DNA of 64,000 nucleotides from Begonia masoniana (GCA_022432975.1 CM039506.1:1008951-1072950); one strand, 5' to 3'; positions 50,956-62,775 are shown, numbered from the stretch's first letter. Program-made: numbers and translations. Notes: generated by a model from the letters alone, not told the origin.

Positions 50956-51471
50956 GTAAGTAATGTTTGTTTGTGCCTTTGGGCCTACATCACAAAACGC
51001 TAGGTTTGTATTTACTTGGATGTGTTTGTATATCATGCATCATGTTTTCAAAATGTATACGAAAATGAATTTGAATACATATTGGTATGGAGAGGATTGA
51101 ATGTGATGAAACGGCAAGGTGAAACAGATTTACTGTTAAGGGAATTAATCCGCCCCTTAATGAGACAGTGGATATATATATACTTTGGAAGAGCTGATCT
51201 AACTTCCAATTTCACAGGGGGATCTGAACATGTGAATCAGATTTACTATTAAGGGAATTAATCCGCCCCTTAATGAGTCAGTGGATATATATACTTTGGG
51301 AGAGTTGATCCAACTCCCAATTTCACAGGGGGATCTGTATCAGAAACGATGAATGAACAACTGAGATGAGAAAGTAGAAACTGCATGTTTAGGAGTTTAT
51401 GATTCAGTAATTCATATCATTTCTGCATTACTTACTTAGCATTAGTCTAATAGATGAGTTTTGTGATGTAG
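50956..51471 (+). other. Predicted LTR-leader intron (5' LTR)
   Basis: Donor GATCCAG/GTAAGTAATG, followed by GGGCCTACATCAC; TTACTTAG at 51432-51439; acceptor TGTGATGTAG/GTGAAG. The length is 516 nt, the same in the 3' LTR (57620-58135). If used, it would shorten the leader between promoter and gag. Confidence 0.4.
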
Positions 51472-51956
51472 GTGAAGAAGTGACAGCAGGTGTGTTTACT
51501 GAGTTCACTGAGGACTAGTCGGGTTGGAGGAGTGCACCTATTCAATGTTCTGGCAGCTGATGGGGCGGTTTAACTGATGTCTGTCAGTGTGGAGGACTAG
51601 TAGTCAAGAATTCAGTCTGAGTATGTTGAGTTCTCATGACAGTAGGAATTTTAGCATTTTGAATACGTTTTGAAATTTACTGATTTTAGCAGTCTGTTGA
51701 GTTTTAAATGTTGGTTTTTATCGGATTTGATTAATGCTATGGCTTGAGTCGTTCCTGAATGGTCTTTGGGAAGTAAGTAAATTCTTTTCCGTGGATAGTG
51801 TTGTGTTTCTTTTCTACCGGATGATATAGGTGTTTTGTTTGTCGTCTAGTGCCCGGATGAGAGGGATCATCCGACTGACGTCACCGGTAGATGTAGGGTA
51901 AAGTCGATCGGATGAGAGAGATCATCCAGCTGACGTCACCGGTAGATGAAGGATAT

Positions 51957-52135
51957 ATTTTGTCGTTTAGTGACCGGATGACAAATTTTATGTTTTGTCG
52001 TTTAGTGACCGGATGACAAATTTTATGTTTTGTCGTTTAGTGACCGGATGACAAATTTTATGTTGTGTCGTTTAGTGACCGGATGACAAATCTTGTGCTT
52101 TGTCGTTTAGTCACCGGTGGATGTCTTCGAGTAGC
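51957..52135 (+). repeat. 35-bp tandem repeat in the 5' LTR, four units
   Basis: The unit contains TTTTGTCGTTTAGTGACCGG and GATGACAAATTTTATG. Four full units are followed by a diverged one (TCACCGGTGG). The 3' LTR (58617-58750) has three, which accounts exactly for the 35 bp length difference between the LTRs. Confidence 0.9.
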
Positions 52136-52436
52136 CTTTCCCTTTTATTGACTTTGTTCGGCGGTCGATGAAATTGACTTTTGAAATCTTTAAATTATTT
52201 TACGAGTTAAACCTTTGCTTCTCGACTGATTGTTTCTTAATATTCCCAACGATTATTTTAACATGGCTTTGTTTAATTTTACTTTTGTTTAAACGATTTC
52301 CGCTGCAAGTTTTCATGTTTTGTCAAATTTTAAATTGTGAATTTTCAACGAAGTTTTAAATTTGGCCCAAGTTTTCTTAGTAATATTCGAGGTTTTGAGT
52401 AACAAATCGGGTTCAGGGAACCGGAGTGTTACATTG

Positions 52437-52447
52437 TGGTATCAGAG
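52437..52447 (+). other. Primer-binding site (initiator tRNA-Met)
   Basis: TGGTATCAGAG begins three bases after the 5' LTR end. It matches the 3' end complement of plant initiator tRNA-Met, the usual primer of this group. Confidence 0.88.
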
Positions 52448-52587
52448 ACATTCAGTTAAACCGTTCAAAAGATTACTCGTCAGTGCCGATCGTTGCATGG
52501 GAGTACTCCAACAACTGTAAGTGTTTATGTTAGCCTTAGTAATTAGACGTTTATAAAATAGTTAACCCTGCGCAGGAATATAGCAAA

Positions 52588-55500
52588 ATGTCTTGACGAC
52601 CAGGAAGGCCAAGAGTGCAGAGAGAGACACCAACTCCGGGAAGCACAGAGGATTCTAGTGTAATCGGACAGTTGACGGATCTAGTGCGACAGCAGGAAGA
52701 ATTAATGCGCCAACAATCCGATCAACTAGGAGTACTGCTGAACCGAGAGGTACAAGGAAGTGCCAACTCGGGTTCTAGCAACGAGCATTCCGGGGATAGA
52801 TTCCGGAGATTAAGACCACCCACGTTTGATGGTCAGTCATCTGATCCTGTTGTGGCTGAAGGGTGGCTTAGGAAGATAGAGAGCATGTTTAGGTGCGCCA
52901 GCATTGGAGAAGGAGATAAGGTAACGTTAGCAACATTTCACTTGGCTGGCGAAGCTCAACTCTGGTGGGAAACAGTTGAAACCACCACTGACATTCTGAC
53001 TATGACTTGGTCACAGTTTAAGGACATCTTCTATGAGAAATATTTTAACAGCACGGTCCAAACCGCAAAGAAGTTGGAATTTCTGAATTTGAAGCAGACA
53101 GGGTCGGTGGCTGAGTACAGTAGGCAATTTGAGTCCTTGTCCAGGTTTGCTGGACACTTTGCTCATAAGGACGAGGATAAGGTGTTCAAATTTGTGCATG
53201 GACTGAAGCCGGAGATTTATCGGGGAGTCAAATTCTTTGGCATTAAAGGTTTAACATTCAGCGAAGTTGTGTCCACTTCTCTGGAAGTGGAAGAGGCTGA
53301 AAGGAAGTGTGCTGGACTAAAGGAGACCCCTCAAAGGTTTAACCAGTCACACCAGCAAAGGGGAACAAAGAGGCCAAGTGAGGGCCAAAATAGCCAAGGA
53401 GCAGGGGGAAGGGTGCAAAATGTCAGGAAATTTCCCCAGTGTCCAAAGTGCCTGAAGAACCACCCGGGAGAATGTAGACTGGGCTTGGGAAAGTGCTTCA
53501 ACTGTGAGGAAGTTGGACATACGTTCAAAGAGTGTTCGAAGCCTAGAGTCACCAGATGCTATAATTGTAACAAAGTCGGCCATATTAGCAGAGACTGTCC
53601 AGTTCCTAAGAGTGGTCCTGCTATGATTAAACCAAGAATATTCTCCATGATGGAGTCGGGTGAAGAACAGCCTGCCGTAGTGTCAGGTACTATATTGATC
53701 AACTCTGTGCCTGCTTTTACTTTGATAGATTCTGGTGCAACGCATTCGTTTATAGCATCTACATTTGCTGCTAAATTAGATGTACCGTTTACCCCTTCCA
53801 TGCATGTGTTTAATGTTACCTTACCCTCTGGTGAGCGCATGCACTCTAACCGAGTGATGCTTGACAGAGATGTGTTAGTAGGAAGTGTGAGTCTACCCGC
53901 TGATCTCATCATTATGGATATAATGGGATTTGATGTAATTCTAGGAATGGATTGGCTGTTTAAGCATTATGCCACGATTGATTGTAGGACTAGAATAGTT
54001 AGTTTCCAACCCCCTGGTAGTTTGAGGCATACCTTTCAAGCCTCAGAGAAGAGTAAGGAAATGACTGTAATGACTTCTGTCAATTGTAGACCCTCCCAGT
54101 CTAGAGAGTATTTGTGCTTCTTAGCTAGTGCTTTAGACATACAACTAGTGGAGAAATCAAGTCCCAAAAATGTCTTAGTTGTCCAAGACTTCCCTGAAGT
54201 ATTCTTAGATGACCTTCCAGGCTTGCCACCAGATAGGGAAATCGAATTTGTTGTGGATGTTTACCCCGGAGCCGAGCCTGTGTCTAAAAATCCATATAGA
54301 CTAGCACCAACAGAACTCAAAGAGTTAAAGAAACAATTGGAGGATCTGTTGGAGAAAGGGTTCATACGCCCTAGCTTTTCACCATGGGGTGCACCGGTCC
54401 TCTTTGTCAAGAAGAAAAATGGATCTATGCGCATGTGCATAGATTATAGAGAATTGAATAAGTTAACTGTTAAGAATAAATACCCTCTGCCGAGAATTGA
54501 TGACTTATTTGACCAGCTTAGGGGTGCAAGAGTTTTCTCTAAGATTGACCTTAGATCCGGTTATTATCAGCTGAAGGTTAAATCTGAGGATATCCCAAAG
54601 ACTGCCTTTCGCACGAGGTATGGACATTATGAGTTTTTGGTTATGTCTTTTGGTCTGACAAATGCACCAGCAGTCTTCATGGATCTCATGAATAGGGTGT
54701 TTCACGAGTATTTGGACAAGTTTGTCATTGTATTCATAGATGACATTCTAATCTATTCTAGTACTAAAGATGAGCATGCAAAACATTTGGGTTTAGTGTT
54801 AGAAGTACTGAGAAGGCACCAACTTTATGCCAAGTTTTCCAAGTGTGAATTTTGGTTGGACCAAGTTCACTTTTTAGGACATGTCATCTCTGGAGATGGC
54901 ATATCTGTGGATCCAACTAAGGTCCAGGCAGTTAAGGAATGGCCCCAACCGAGGAATGCTACGGATGTCAGAAGTTTCCTTGGATTGGCTGGGTATTACA
55001 GGAAATTTATCGAAGGATTCTCAAAGATTGCAACATCCCTTACCCGATTAACTAGGAAGAACGTAAAATATGTGTTGACTGAGGATTGCGAGCATAGTTT
55101 CCAAACTTTGAAGCAGAAGCTGACCAATGCTCCAATTCTGACCCTCCCTGTCGAGAATGGTAAGTTTAGCATTTATTGTGATGCTTCCAAGATCGGTCTA
55201 GGTTGTGTGTTAATGTAGGATGGTAAAGTGATAGCTTATGCCTCTAGACAGTTGAAGGTCCATGAGAAAAATTACCCTACACATGACTTAGAATTAGCTG
55301 CAGTGGTATTCGCACTTAAGATTTGGAGGCATTACCTGTATGGACAATCTTGTGAGATATTTTCAGATCATAAGAGCCTGAAATACATTTTCACGCAAAA
55401 GGAACTGAATATGAGGCAGCGTAGATGGTTAGAATTTGTCAAAGATTATGATTTCGAGATTAAGTACCACCCCGGCAAGGCGAATGTAGTGGCTGATGCT

Positions 55501-57069
55501 TTGAGTAGAGTGACTCCTTCAGTCTCTGCATTGATTTTAGATATACCAATAGCTTTAGAGACTGAATTCCACAGATTTAACATGGAAGCCGTGTCTAGTG
55601 TGTCAGCCATGCTTTCGACCATATCTTTAAGGCCTACCATTTTGGAGAGAATAAAGGAAGTTTAAATGAATGACCCTGAATGCAATGAATATAAGTTGAG
55701 CATGGATTCTACTGGCAAGTTGGATTTCAACTGCTCAGCCGATGGAATTCTCAAGTTTCGAAATAGATGGTTTGTTCCGGCTGATGCTGAACTTAGAAAG
55801 GAAATCTTATCTGAGGCACATTCCTCCAGGCTCTCTGTTCATCCTGGAAGTACAAAGATGTACAGAGATCTCAAACAACATTATTGGTGGCCAGGTATGA
55901 AGAGAAGTGTGGCGGAGTATGTGGAGACATGTCTGATCTGCCAGCAAGTCAAAGCTGAACATCAGAGGCCTGCTGGAACATTGCAACCCTTACCAGTTCC
56001 TGAATGGAAATGGGAACAAATAGCTATGGATTTTGTTATGGGATTACCTAGAACAGCAAAGGGACATGATGCAATCTGGGTAATAGTCGATCGTTTAACC
56101 AAATCTGCTCACTTTCTGCCAATAAAGGTAACATACTCGATGGATCAACTGGCAGAGTTGTATGTGCACGAAGTGGTTAGACTGCATGGAGTTCCAAGCA
56201 CCATAGTTTCAGACCGAGACTCCAGATTTACATCCAAGTTCTGGAAAAGTTTGCACAAGGCTATGGGAACACAGCTTAGTTTTAGCACAGCCTTTCATCC
56301 TCAAACTGATGGACAATCCGAGAGAACTATCCAAACCTTGGAGGATATGCTCCGAGCATGTGTATTGGATTTTCAAGGATCTTGGAGTGGATACTTACCA
56401 TTGGTCGAGTTCTCTTACAATAACAGCTTCCAAGCAACAATAGGCATGGCACCATACGAAGCATTATATGGACGAAAGTGCAGATCTCCATTATATTGGG
56501 ATGAAGTTGGAGAAGCGCGGTTGATTGGTCCTGATATTGTGCAGCAGACAGTGGAGAAGATTGCTCTTATCCGACAAAGAATCTTAACAGCTCAAAGTCG
56601 GAAGAAAAGCTACGCAGACAAAAGACGAAGAGAATTAGAGTTTGATGTAGGTGATGAGGTTTTCCTTAAAGTGTCACCCTTCAAGGGAGTTGTGAGGTTT
56701 GGGAAAAGAGGCAAGTTGAACCCCAGGTATATTGGACCTTTCCAAATCGTGAAGAGAATTGGGAAGTCAGCATATCAACTTCTGCTACCAGCCTCTCTGG
56801 AGGGAATTCATAATGTGTTTCATGTTTCCATGCTGAAGAAATGTGTTAGAGATCCTTCACAGATTATGGAACAGCAGAGCATTGAAGCCCTTCCTACTCT
56901 TGCATATGTGGAGAAACCAGTAAGGATCTTGGACTATGCAGTGAAGGTATTGCGCAACAAAGAAGTTCCGCTAGTGAAAGTCTTATGGCACAATCAGAAC
57001 ATAGAGGAGACAACTTGGGAGCGTCAGCAAGACATGATGGACCAACATCCAGAATTATTCAGGTACTGA
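52588..57069 (+). pseudogene. Gag-Pol polyprotein of the chromovirus, three in-frame stops
   Basis: One frame of 1493 codons runs from ATG 52588. Gag carries two CCHC knuckles ([14 protein letters not shown] from residue 303, [14 protein letters not shown] from 324). Protease has [10 protein letters not shown] (Asp 381). RT has [12 protein letters not shown] (Asp 654) and FIDD (Asp 718/719). RNase H has YCDAS (Asp 865), Glu 902 and SDHKSL (Asp 927). Integrase has His 1078/1085, Cys 1115/1118 and Asp 1148, Asp 1209, Glu 1245 (DD35E spacing). The GPF module and a chromodomain ending [17 protein letters not shown] follow. Stops: TGA at codon 3 (52594), TAG at codon 877 (55216, in RNase H) and TAA at codon 1026 (55663, before integrase). 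There are no frameshifts and all catalytic residues remain, so inactivation is recent and by point change only. The chromodomain normally guides integration to heterochromatin. Confidence 0.93.
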
Positions 57070-57091
57070 ATTTTCAGGACAAAATTCTTTT

Positions 57092-57103
57092 AAGGAGGGT
57101 AGA
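57092..57103 (+). other. Polypurine tract of the chromovirus
   Basis: AAGGAGGGTAGA lies just before the 3' LTR start at 57105, the expected plus-strand primer position. Confidence 0.75.
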
Positions 57104-57104
57104 T

Positions 57105-59062
57105 TGTAATACCCGGTCCTGTTAAACCGTTTCTCTATTCTTTTTAAAGAAATGACAATATTAAATGTAGGGTTAGTGGATGACTAGGCAAGGGTATAAG
57201 GGTAATTAGAAATCTAAAGGTGGATAACGTATTTAAGGAAACTATTTTTGAAGTAGCCGCCACTGTTTTATTCCATTTCCTCCCCATTCTCAGCTCCTCA
57301 GCCTAGCAGAGCACGATAGGAGACCCCCTTCGACTTTCTCCAGCGACTTCTTCCGAACTTGGTGAGTTTTGCCTCTATTTCTAGCTACATTGTATCTATT
57401 GTTGGTGGGAGAGATGATATTGAGGTTTGGGAAAATACGGTAAGTGAGAGTTAGTTCGGTTTAAGTCGAAATCGAGAATGCACAATGACTAGAGTTTCCC
57501 TTAGACTTATAGTGGTCTAGAATGAAGATTAGAGGGAATTTAATATATGCTCTGTCTACGGTTTTAGGTTGAGCAATACCCGAAGTGGTTAGCTACCCAG
57601 ACAATTCCAGGAGATCCAGGTAAGTAATGTTTGTTTGTGCCTTCGGGCCTACATCACAAAACGCTAGGTTTGTATTTACTTGGATGTGTTTGTATGTCAT
57701 GCATCATGTTTTCAAAATGTATACGAAAATGAATTTGAATACATATTGGTATGGAGAGGATTGAATGTGATGAAACGACAAGGTGAAACAGATTTACTGT
57801 TAAGGGAATTAATCCGCCCCTTAATGAGACAGTGGATATATATATACTTTGGAAGAGCTGATCTAACTTCCAATTTCACAGGGGGATCTGAACATGTGAA
57901 TCAGATTTACTATTAAGGGAATTAATCCGCCCCTTAATGAGTCAGTGGATATATATACTTTGGGAGAGTTGATCCAACTCCCAATTTCACAGGGGGATCT
58001 GTATCAGAAACGATGAATGAACAACTGAGATGAGAAAGTAGAAACTGCATGTTTAGGAGTTTATGATTCAGTAATTCATATCATTTCTGCATTACTTACT
58101 TAGCATTAGGCTAATAGATGAGTTTTGTGATGTAGGTGAAGAAGTGACAGCAGGTGTGTTTACTGAGTTCACTGAGGACTAGTCGGGTTGGAGGAGTGCA
58201 CCTATTCAATGTTCTGGCAGCTGATGGGGCGGTTTAACTGATGTCTGTCAGTGTGGAGGACTAGTAGTCAAGGATTCAGTCTGAGTATGTTGAGTTCTCA
58301 TGACAGTAGGAATTTTAGCATTTTGAATACATTTTGAAATTTACTGATTTTAGCAGTCTGTTGAGTTTTAAATGTTGGTTTTTATCGGATTTGATTAATG
58401 CTATGGCTTGAGTCGTTCCGGAATGGTCTTTGGGAAGTAAGTAAATTCTTTTCCGTGGATAGTGTTGTGTTTCTTTTCTACCGGATGATATAGGTGTTTT
58501 GTTTGTCGTCTAGTGCCCGGATGAGAGGGATCATCCGGCTGACGTCACCGGTAGATGTAGGGTAAAGTCGATCGGATGAGAGAGATCATCCAGCTGACGT
58601 CACCGGTAGATGAAGGATATATTTTGTCGTTTAGTGACCGGATGACAAATTTTATGTTTTGTCGTTTAGTGACCGGATGACAAATTTTATGTTTTGTCGT
58701 TTAGTGACCGGATGACAAATCTTGTGCTTTGTCGTTTAGTCACCGGTGGATGTCTTCGAGTAGCCTTTCCCTTTTATTGACTTTGTTCGGCGGTCGATGA
58801 AATTGACTTTTGAAATCTTTAAATTATTTTACGAGTTAAACCTTTGCTTCTTGACTGATTGTTTCTTAATATTCCCAACGATTATTTTAACATGGCTTTG
58901 TTTAATTTTACTTTTGTTTAAACGATTTCCGCTGCAAGTTTTCATGTTTTGTCAAATTTCAAATTCTGAATTTTCAACGAAGTTTTAAATTTGGCCCAAG
59001 TTTTCTTAGTAATATTCGAGGTTTTGAGTAACAAATCGGGTTCAGGGAACCGGGGTGTTACA
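57105..59062 (+). mobile_element. 3' LTR of the chromovirus
   Basis: It starts TGTAATACCCGGTCCTG and ends CCGGGGTGTTACA, 1958 bp. It is nearly identical to the 5' LTR, including the predicted intron (57620-58135), the duplication of about 113 bp (about 57790-58005) and the 35-bp tandem repeat, here with three units. Confidence 0.95.
58617..58750 (+). repeat. 35-bp tandem repeat in the 3' LTR, three units
   Basis: Same unit as 51957-52135 with one unit fewer; the last diverged unit is kept. Confidence 0.9.
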
Positions 59063-59735
59063 GAATGTTCATGCATACACGTTTTTCCCGAAAGTCATGC
59101 AAATGTTTTCTGAACACGGTTTGAAGTTAAGAAAGATAAAACCTGTAATGTAATGTTCGGTTAAGTGTGGGACGGGGACTGGCCCCCTGCTCTGTATATC
59201 TGTAATGTATCACTGTAATGTGCCTGAAAGTGTACTGTGTCTGAAAGTGAACCCTCTGCTACGCCAGTTCCCCTATAAGCCCCACTTATACCCCCATGAG
59301 AGATAAAAGTAATGTAATGTGATGTCACTGTATTTCGAAAGTTCATGCATAGCATATGCACCACTGCATTTTTATGTTCTTACTGAGCTTTAGGCTCACA
59401 GATGAACTCCCTGATGTAGGTACGGAACCCGTGGATGAGGATTTTGTGCCTCAGACCGACGAATAGGTGGTTGGTGGCATGAGCTTTCAGGGGTGGTTGC
59501 GGCAGCCAGACATATTTCTGACCCGAGAGAGTGAAATTTTTAAAATGAAGTTCATGTTAGTATAGTTTCTGGTAGGAGGAAGTTGGAAGCCGTGGTAACA
59601 TAATAACCCATTGGATTGGGCTTGCCTCTTCACGATGAAGGAAGTTGAAAGCCGTGGTAACATAAGAACCCATTGGGTTGGACTTGTCTCTTCATGTGTA
59701 ATGAATATGACTATGAAAATGATTGAGAGTCTTAC
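59063..59735 (+). mobile_element. LTR of a Ty3/gypsy element, 3' part (continuation of 49700-50440)
   Basis: It resumes after the GAATG duplication. It contains TTACTGAGCTTTAGGC and CTGATGTAG/GTACGG (59411-59422), the 3' half of the module whose donor is at 50227. A tandem duplication of about 62 bp lies at 59578-59700 (GAAGTTGGAAGCCGTGG and GAAGTTGAAAGCCGTGG). The LTR end is not seen: another LTR starts at 59736, before a normal TTACA end, so this one is itself truncated or interrupted. The ORF at 59161-59364 is not coding. Confidence 0.7.
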
Positions 59736-60474
59736 TGTAACACCCGGGAAATTCTTACAACGCGCGTAACCTTAGATAGGTTATGTTAAGTAGTAAATTA
59801 GAATGAAAATGTGGAAGAGGAATTTGAGGGAAAATAAAATGATAAAGTAATTGTTTAATAAATAGTGCTTTTAATTAATTTAAAAGAATAATGAATAAAT
59901 TTGGTTAAACGAATTGATTAAGTACTTAGTGTTCGGATATTCTAAATGGAGAACTTAAGCTGGGTACAGGGTGAGGGTCAATTTACGATAATTTATAATT
60001 AAGAACGAGATTTAACGGAAATTTCGGAAGGGCAAAACGGTAAATGTCATGTTATTAGTTTTAATAGAAATTGTTATAATTATAATTATTATTATTATTA
60101 TTATTTTATAAAACAAAAACAATAAAAACAACAGAATGTTATTCTGTTGTTCGTGGGTGCCTGAGCGCCGAGGGCCGAGAAGCAGGGGAGAAGGGAGAGC
60201 GACGGGAGGCGACGTTCTCCGACCAAGACCGACGGCGATTTCCGACGGTCTCCGGCCAGACAACGGCGACGAGCGGTTTCCGGTTGTCTTCGCGCACGAA
60301 CCGACAGGTTAGACCCAATTTGTGCCCTGTTTCACTTCTGTTTTTGGCCGTGAGTGTCGAGCCCGTTTTGGCTCCGATCGCCGGCCGATTTTGGTCACCT
60401 CCGGCGTGGGTTTGCCAACCCTTGGTTCGGTTTTGGTTACCTGGCCTTATTGAGCTCAGATTTGAGAGAAAAAC
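59736..60474 (+). mobile_element. Another chromovirus-type LTR, first part
   Basis: It starts TGTAACACCCGGGAAATTC, preceded by CTTAC (possible target duplication, other side not visible). It has an (ATT)n run at 60078-60105 and a GC-richer leader (60150-60470). It is interrupted at 60474 by a minus-strand solo LTR and continues at 63175. The ORFs at 60012-60263 and 60284-60562 cross this leader and the nested boundary and are not credible genes. Confidence 0.7.
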
Positions 60475-60743
60475 TGTAACACCCCTAATACTGTACCCGT
60501 ATTTCCCATATTATTATTATTATTATTATTTTTTTTTTATCTTTACATTTTATAAACTTTAAAACTTGACGTTAACCAGAATTGAAATCGAAGCCGAAAC
60601 CGGAATCGAAATCGAAGTTCGTTTGGTAAATCATTTAAAACATAAACTAAAACAATTTAAATAAAACTTAAAACGTTTAAACATTTAATAACATTAAAAG
60701 ACAGAGGGGCAGAATCGGAAAGCAATCGCCAAAAAGGGGGGCG

Positions 60744-60943
60744 GCGATCGATTTCTGCAATCTGCAGAAATCGATCGCAGCTTGCAATATAGCAAGCGAT
60801 CGATCTCTGTAGTTTGCAGAGATCGATCGCTGCATATGTTAATAAGAGCAGCGATCGATCTCTGCAAACTGCAGAGATCGATCGCTGCACTACATATAAA
60901 GGGCGGCGATCGATCTCTGCAGTTTGCAGAGATCGATCGCTGC
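60744..60943. repeat. Array of four near-perfect palindromes (35 to 41 bp)
   Basis: Four units at 60744-60778, 60796-60830, 60848-60888 and 60903-60943. Each has the arm GCGATCGATCTCTGCA (or a one- to two-base variant), a loop of a few bases, and the inverted arm. Starts are 52 to 55 bp apart. The ORFs covering it on both strands (such as 60694-61047) arise because the palindromes read openly both ways. Confidence 0.92.
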
Positions 60944-61626
60944 CCATGCAGCGATCCTTCATGCTTCAAATACAACGATCGTTCTCTTCCCCTTTCCTTC
61001 AGTAACACTTCAATTAGCTCTCTGAAATTTTGAATTCCAGAGAGCAATTTCTATACCTCACGCCTATAATCACAACAGCAATCTCAATTAACATACTTTC
61101 AGCTCTCTGGAATCCGATTCCAGAGAGGAACCCTTTTTCAATTCCCTTCCCACTTTCTCATCTTTAAACTTAATCATCTTATACGTTAACTCGATCGACT
61201 TACAGCGGACTTTACGAAGTCCAACTGCGTGGATAGCTTTAAAAACCGAGCTATCCTTAACAACCTACAAACAACATTTAAACTTAATTTAAACAACCAA
61301 ACAGTTCCAGAATTTCTATAACGTTTAAATAGCGGTTCTAAACCAAAACATTTTATAACGTTCATCAAACAGTTTAAACCAAAACGTTTTACATACAATT
61401 ACCAAAACGTTATCTAATCCCTATCCAGATCCAAACAACCTAAATATTCTATACAGTTATCAGATCACACATCCCAAAATAACCCCAGAGTCCATACATA
61501 CATCCCCACGGGTCGTATCGCGCCTCGACTACTCAGCGCACTCCCACGAGCATCATCCATCAGCTGCTCCTACATCAGGAGGAGGAATATCATCCTCACC
61601 TGGGTCAACGTAACCTAGAACGTCAC

Positions 61627-62208
61627 CTACACCATACAGACACATATGAGATATTGAAATCTCAGTAAGCTACGTAAATGCAGATGCATGCGTGCGTATG
61701 CCATTCAGAAATCATGCTCAGATTCAGATTACAGATACAGAATTACAGATTACAGATTCATTACGTCACAGACAGACAGAATTGTCACCGAAACCTCTAC
61801 CCACTAAGCGGAGAGGGCCCATCCAGCGGTCGGACTACCCTTTCCACCTAGAGAGGGGGGGGTACACGCTTGCAACACGCACAGCCGTGCCTGAGCCCCA
61901 TCCCGCGTGACCAGATACAGACAGATTACGTTTATTCATTCAGATTTCGTTACAGATTTCATTTCAGATATACGTTCCTTTTCTTAAAAACACGTGCAGA
62001 AATTCCTTTTCATGACTTTCGAAAACCGTGATGCATGAACAGTTCATATCAGCGGAAAGTAAACAAACAACATACATATTAACCAGACAATACAACATAA
62101 CCTAGCTACCCAACCTAAACAACGTAAAACAAGGAACCCTCAAGGATCCTTGATACGACGACGAGGTATGGTGTAGACCTTTCGGTCAAGCAAGTCACGA
62201 GAACTTAC
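61627..62208 (-). other. Predicted LTR-leader intron (nested solo LTR, minus strand)
   Basis: On the minus strand the donor is CTCAAG/GTAAGTTC, followed by AAAGGTCTACACCA. The branch-like TTACTGAG precedes the acceptor GGTGTAG/GTGACG. The length is 582 nt. Confidence 0.35.
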
Positions 62209-62775
62209 CTTGAGCGCGCTGGATCTCAAACTTCGTCCACGGGAGTCGTGTCTGAGACAAAACACGATATTTGTCGTTAAAACCAATTTAAACGATTAAA
62301 TGTCCAAACTAATAAAGTCCTTAATCTAACAAATCGAAGCTTTTAAACAACGACATAACGCTTGATAAATCTGGAAATCCATATTACGAGTTATTTCCGA
62401 AAACCCGAAAATTCTATAATTTATACTTTTTCACAAATTGGTTTATCTTCGTCCAATAACGTCCAATACGTTCGATACATGCTTAATCATGGCTAACCTA
62501 TTAATTACGAGCCCTAAATCGCGTTTTTCGTCGAAACCCTAATTGCAACCCTAACCCTAAATCGAACCGAAAACTCGAAATAAACGCTTAGAGGCCGAAG
62601 CTACATACCGAGGGTAGCAAGAGGAGAAGAAATGACGAGGAACGGAGGAGAAACGGAGGAGAACGGAGGTCGGAAGTCGAAGGATCGTCGGCGGCCGCGA
62701 GGGAGAGAATGCTCTCTGTTCGTGAACGCCAGAGGAGAAAAGAGAGAAAGTGAGGGAGAGAAAGAATTTGTGATG

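Larger units (their letters stand above)
50441..52433 (+). mobile_element. 5' LTR of the chromovirus
   Basis: It starts TGTAATACCCGGTCCTG and ends CCGGAGTGTTACA. Inside are TATTTAAG (50566-50573, candidate TATA), a CT-rich leader, a predicted intron (50956-51471), a tandem duplication of about 113 bp (about 51127-51345, GGAATTAATCCGCCCCTTAA repeated) and a 35-bp tandem repeat (51957-52130, four full units). ORFs 51016-51252 and 52168-52359 recur in the other LTR and look non-coding. Confidence 0.95.
50441..59062 (+). mobile_element. Nearly complete Tekay/Del-type chromovirus (Ty3/gypsy LTR retrotransposon)
   Basis: This 8622 bp element has LTRs of 1993 and 1958 bp, a primer-binding site, one gag-pol frame, a polypurine tract and a perfect GAATG target-site duplication. 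I counted about 17 to 20 substitutions between the LTRs plus one 35-bp repeat-unit difference. That is roughly 1% divergence, pointing to a recent insertion on an evolutionary scale. Domain order gag-PR-RT-RNaseH-INT-chromodomain and the long LTRs fit the Tekay/Del chromovirus clade (clade call by sequence resemblance). Three in-frame stops make it non-autonomous. Confidence 0.95.

Noticed and set aside
51016..51252. 78-codon ORF in both LTRs of the chromovirus (also 57680-57916)
   Set aside because: It overlaps the predicted intron and the tandem duplication of about 113 bp. Its presence in both LTRs only reflects LTR identity.
60078..60110. (ATT)n runs here, at 60509-60540 and at 63131-63150
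   Set aside because: Ordinary microsatellites in LTR sequence. Their presence near both ends of the nested LTR is probably coincidental.
60657..61047. Overlapping ORFs on both strands with repeated RSIS/DRSL-type peptides
   Set aside because: They are produced by the four palindromes, which read open in both directions. They are not genes.
62530..62570. CCCTAAA-like telomere motif (CAACCCTAACCCTAAATCG)
   Set aside because: Fewer than two units, inside an LTR leader on the minus strand. It may be a telo-box-like promoter motif or chance, but not a telomere or interstitial telomeric tract.
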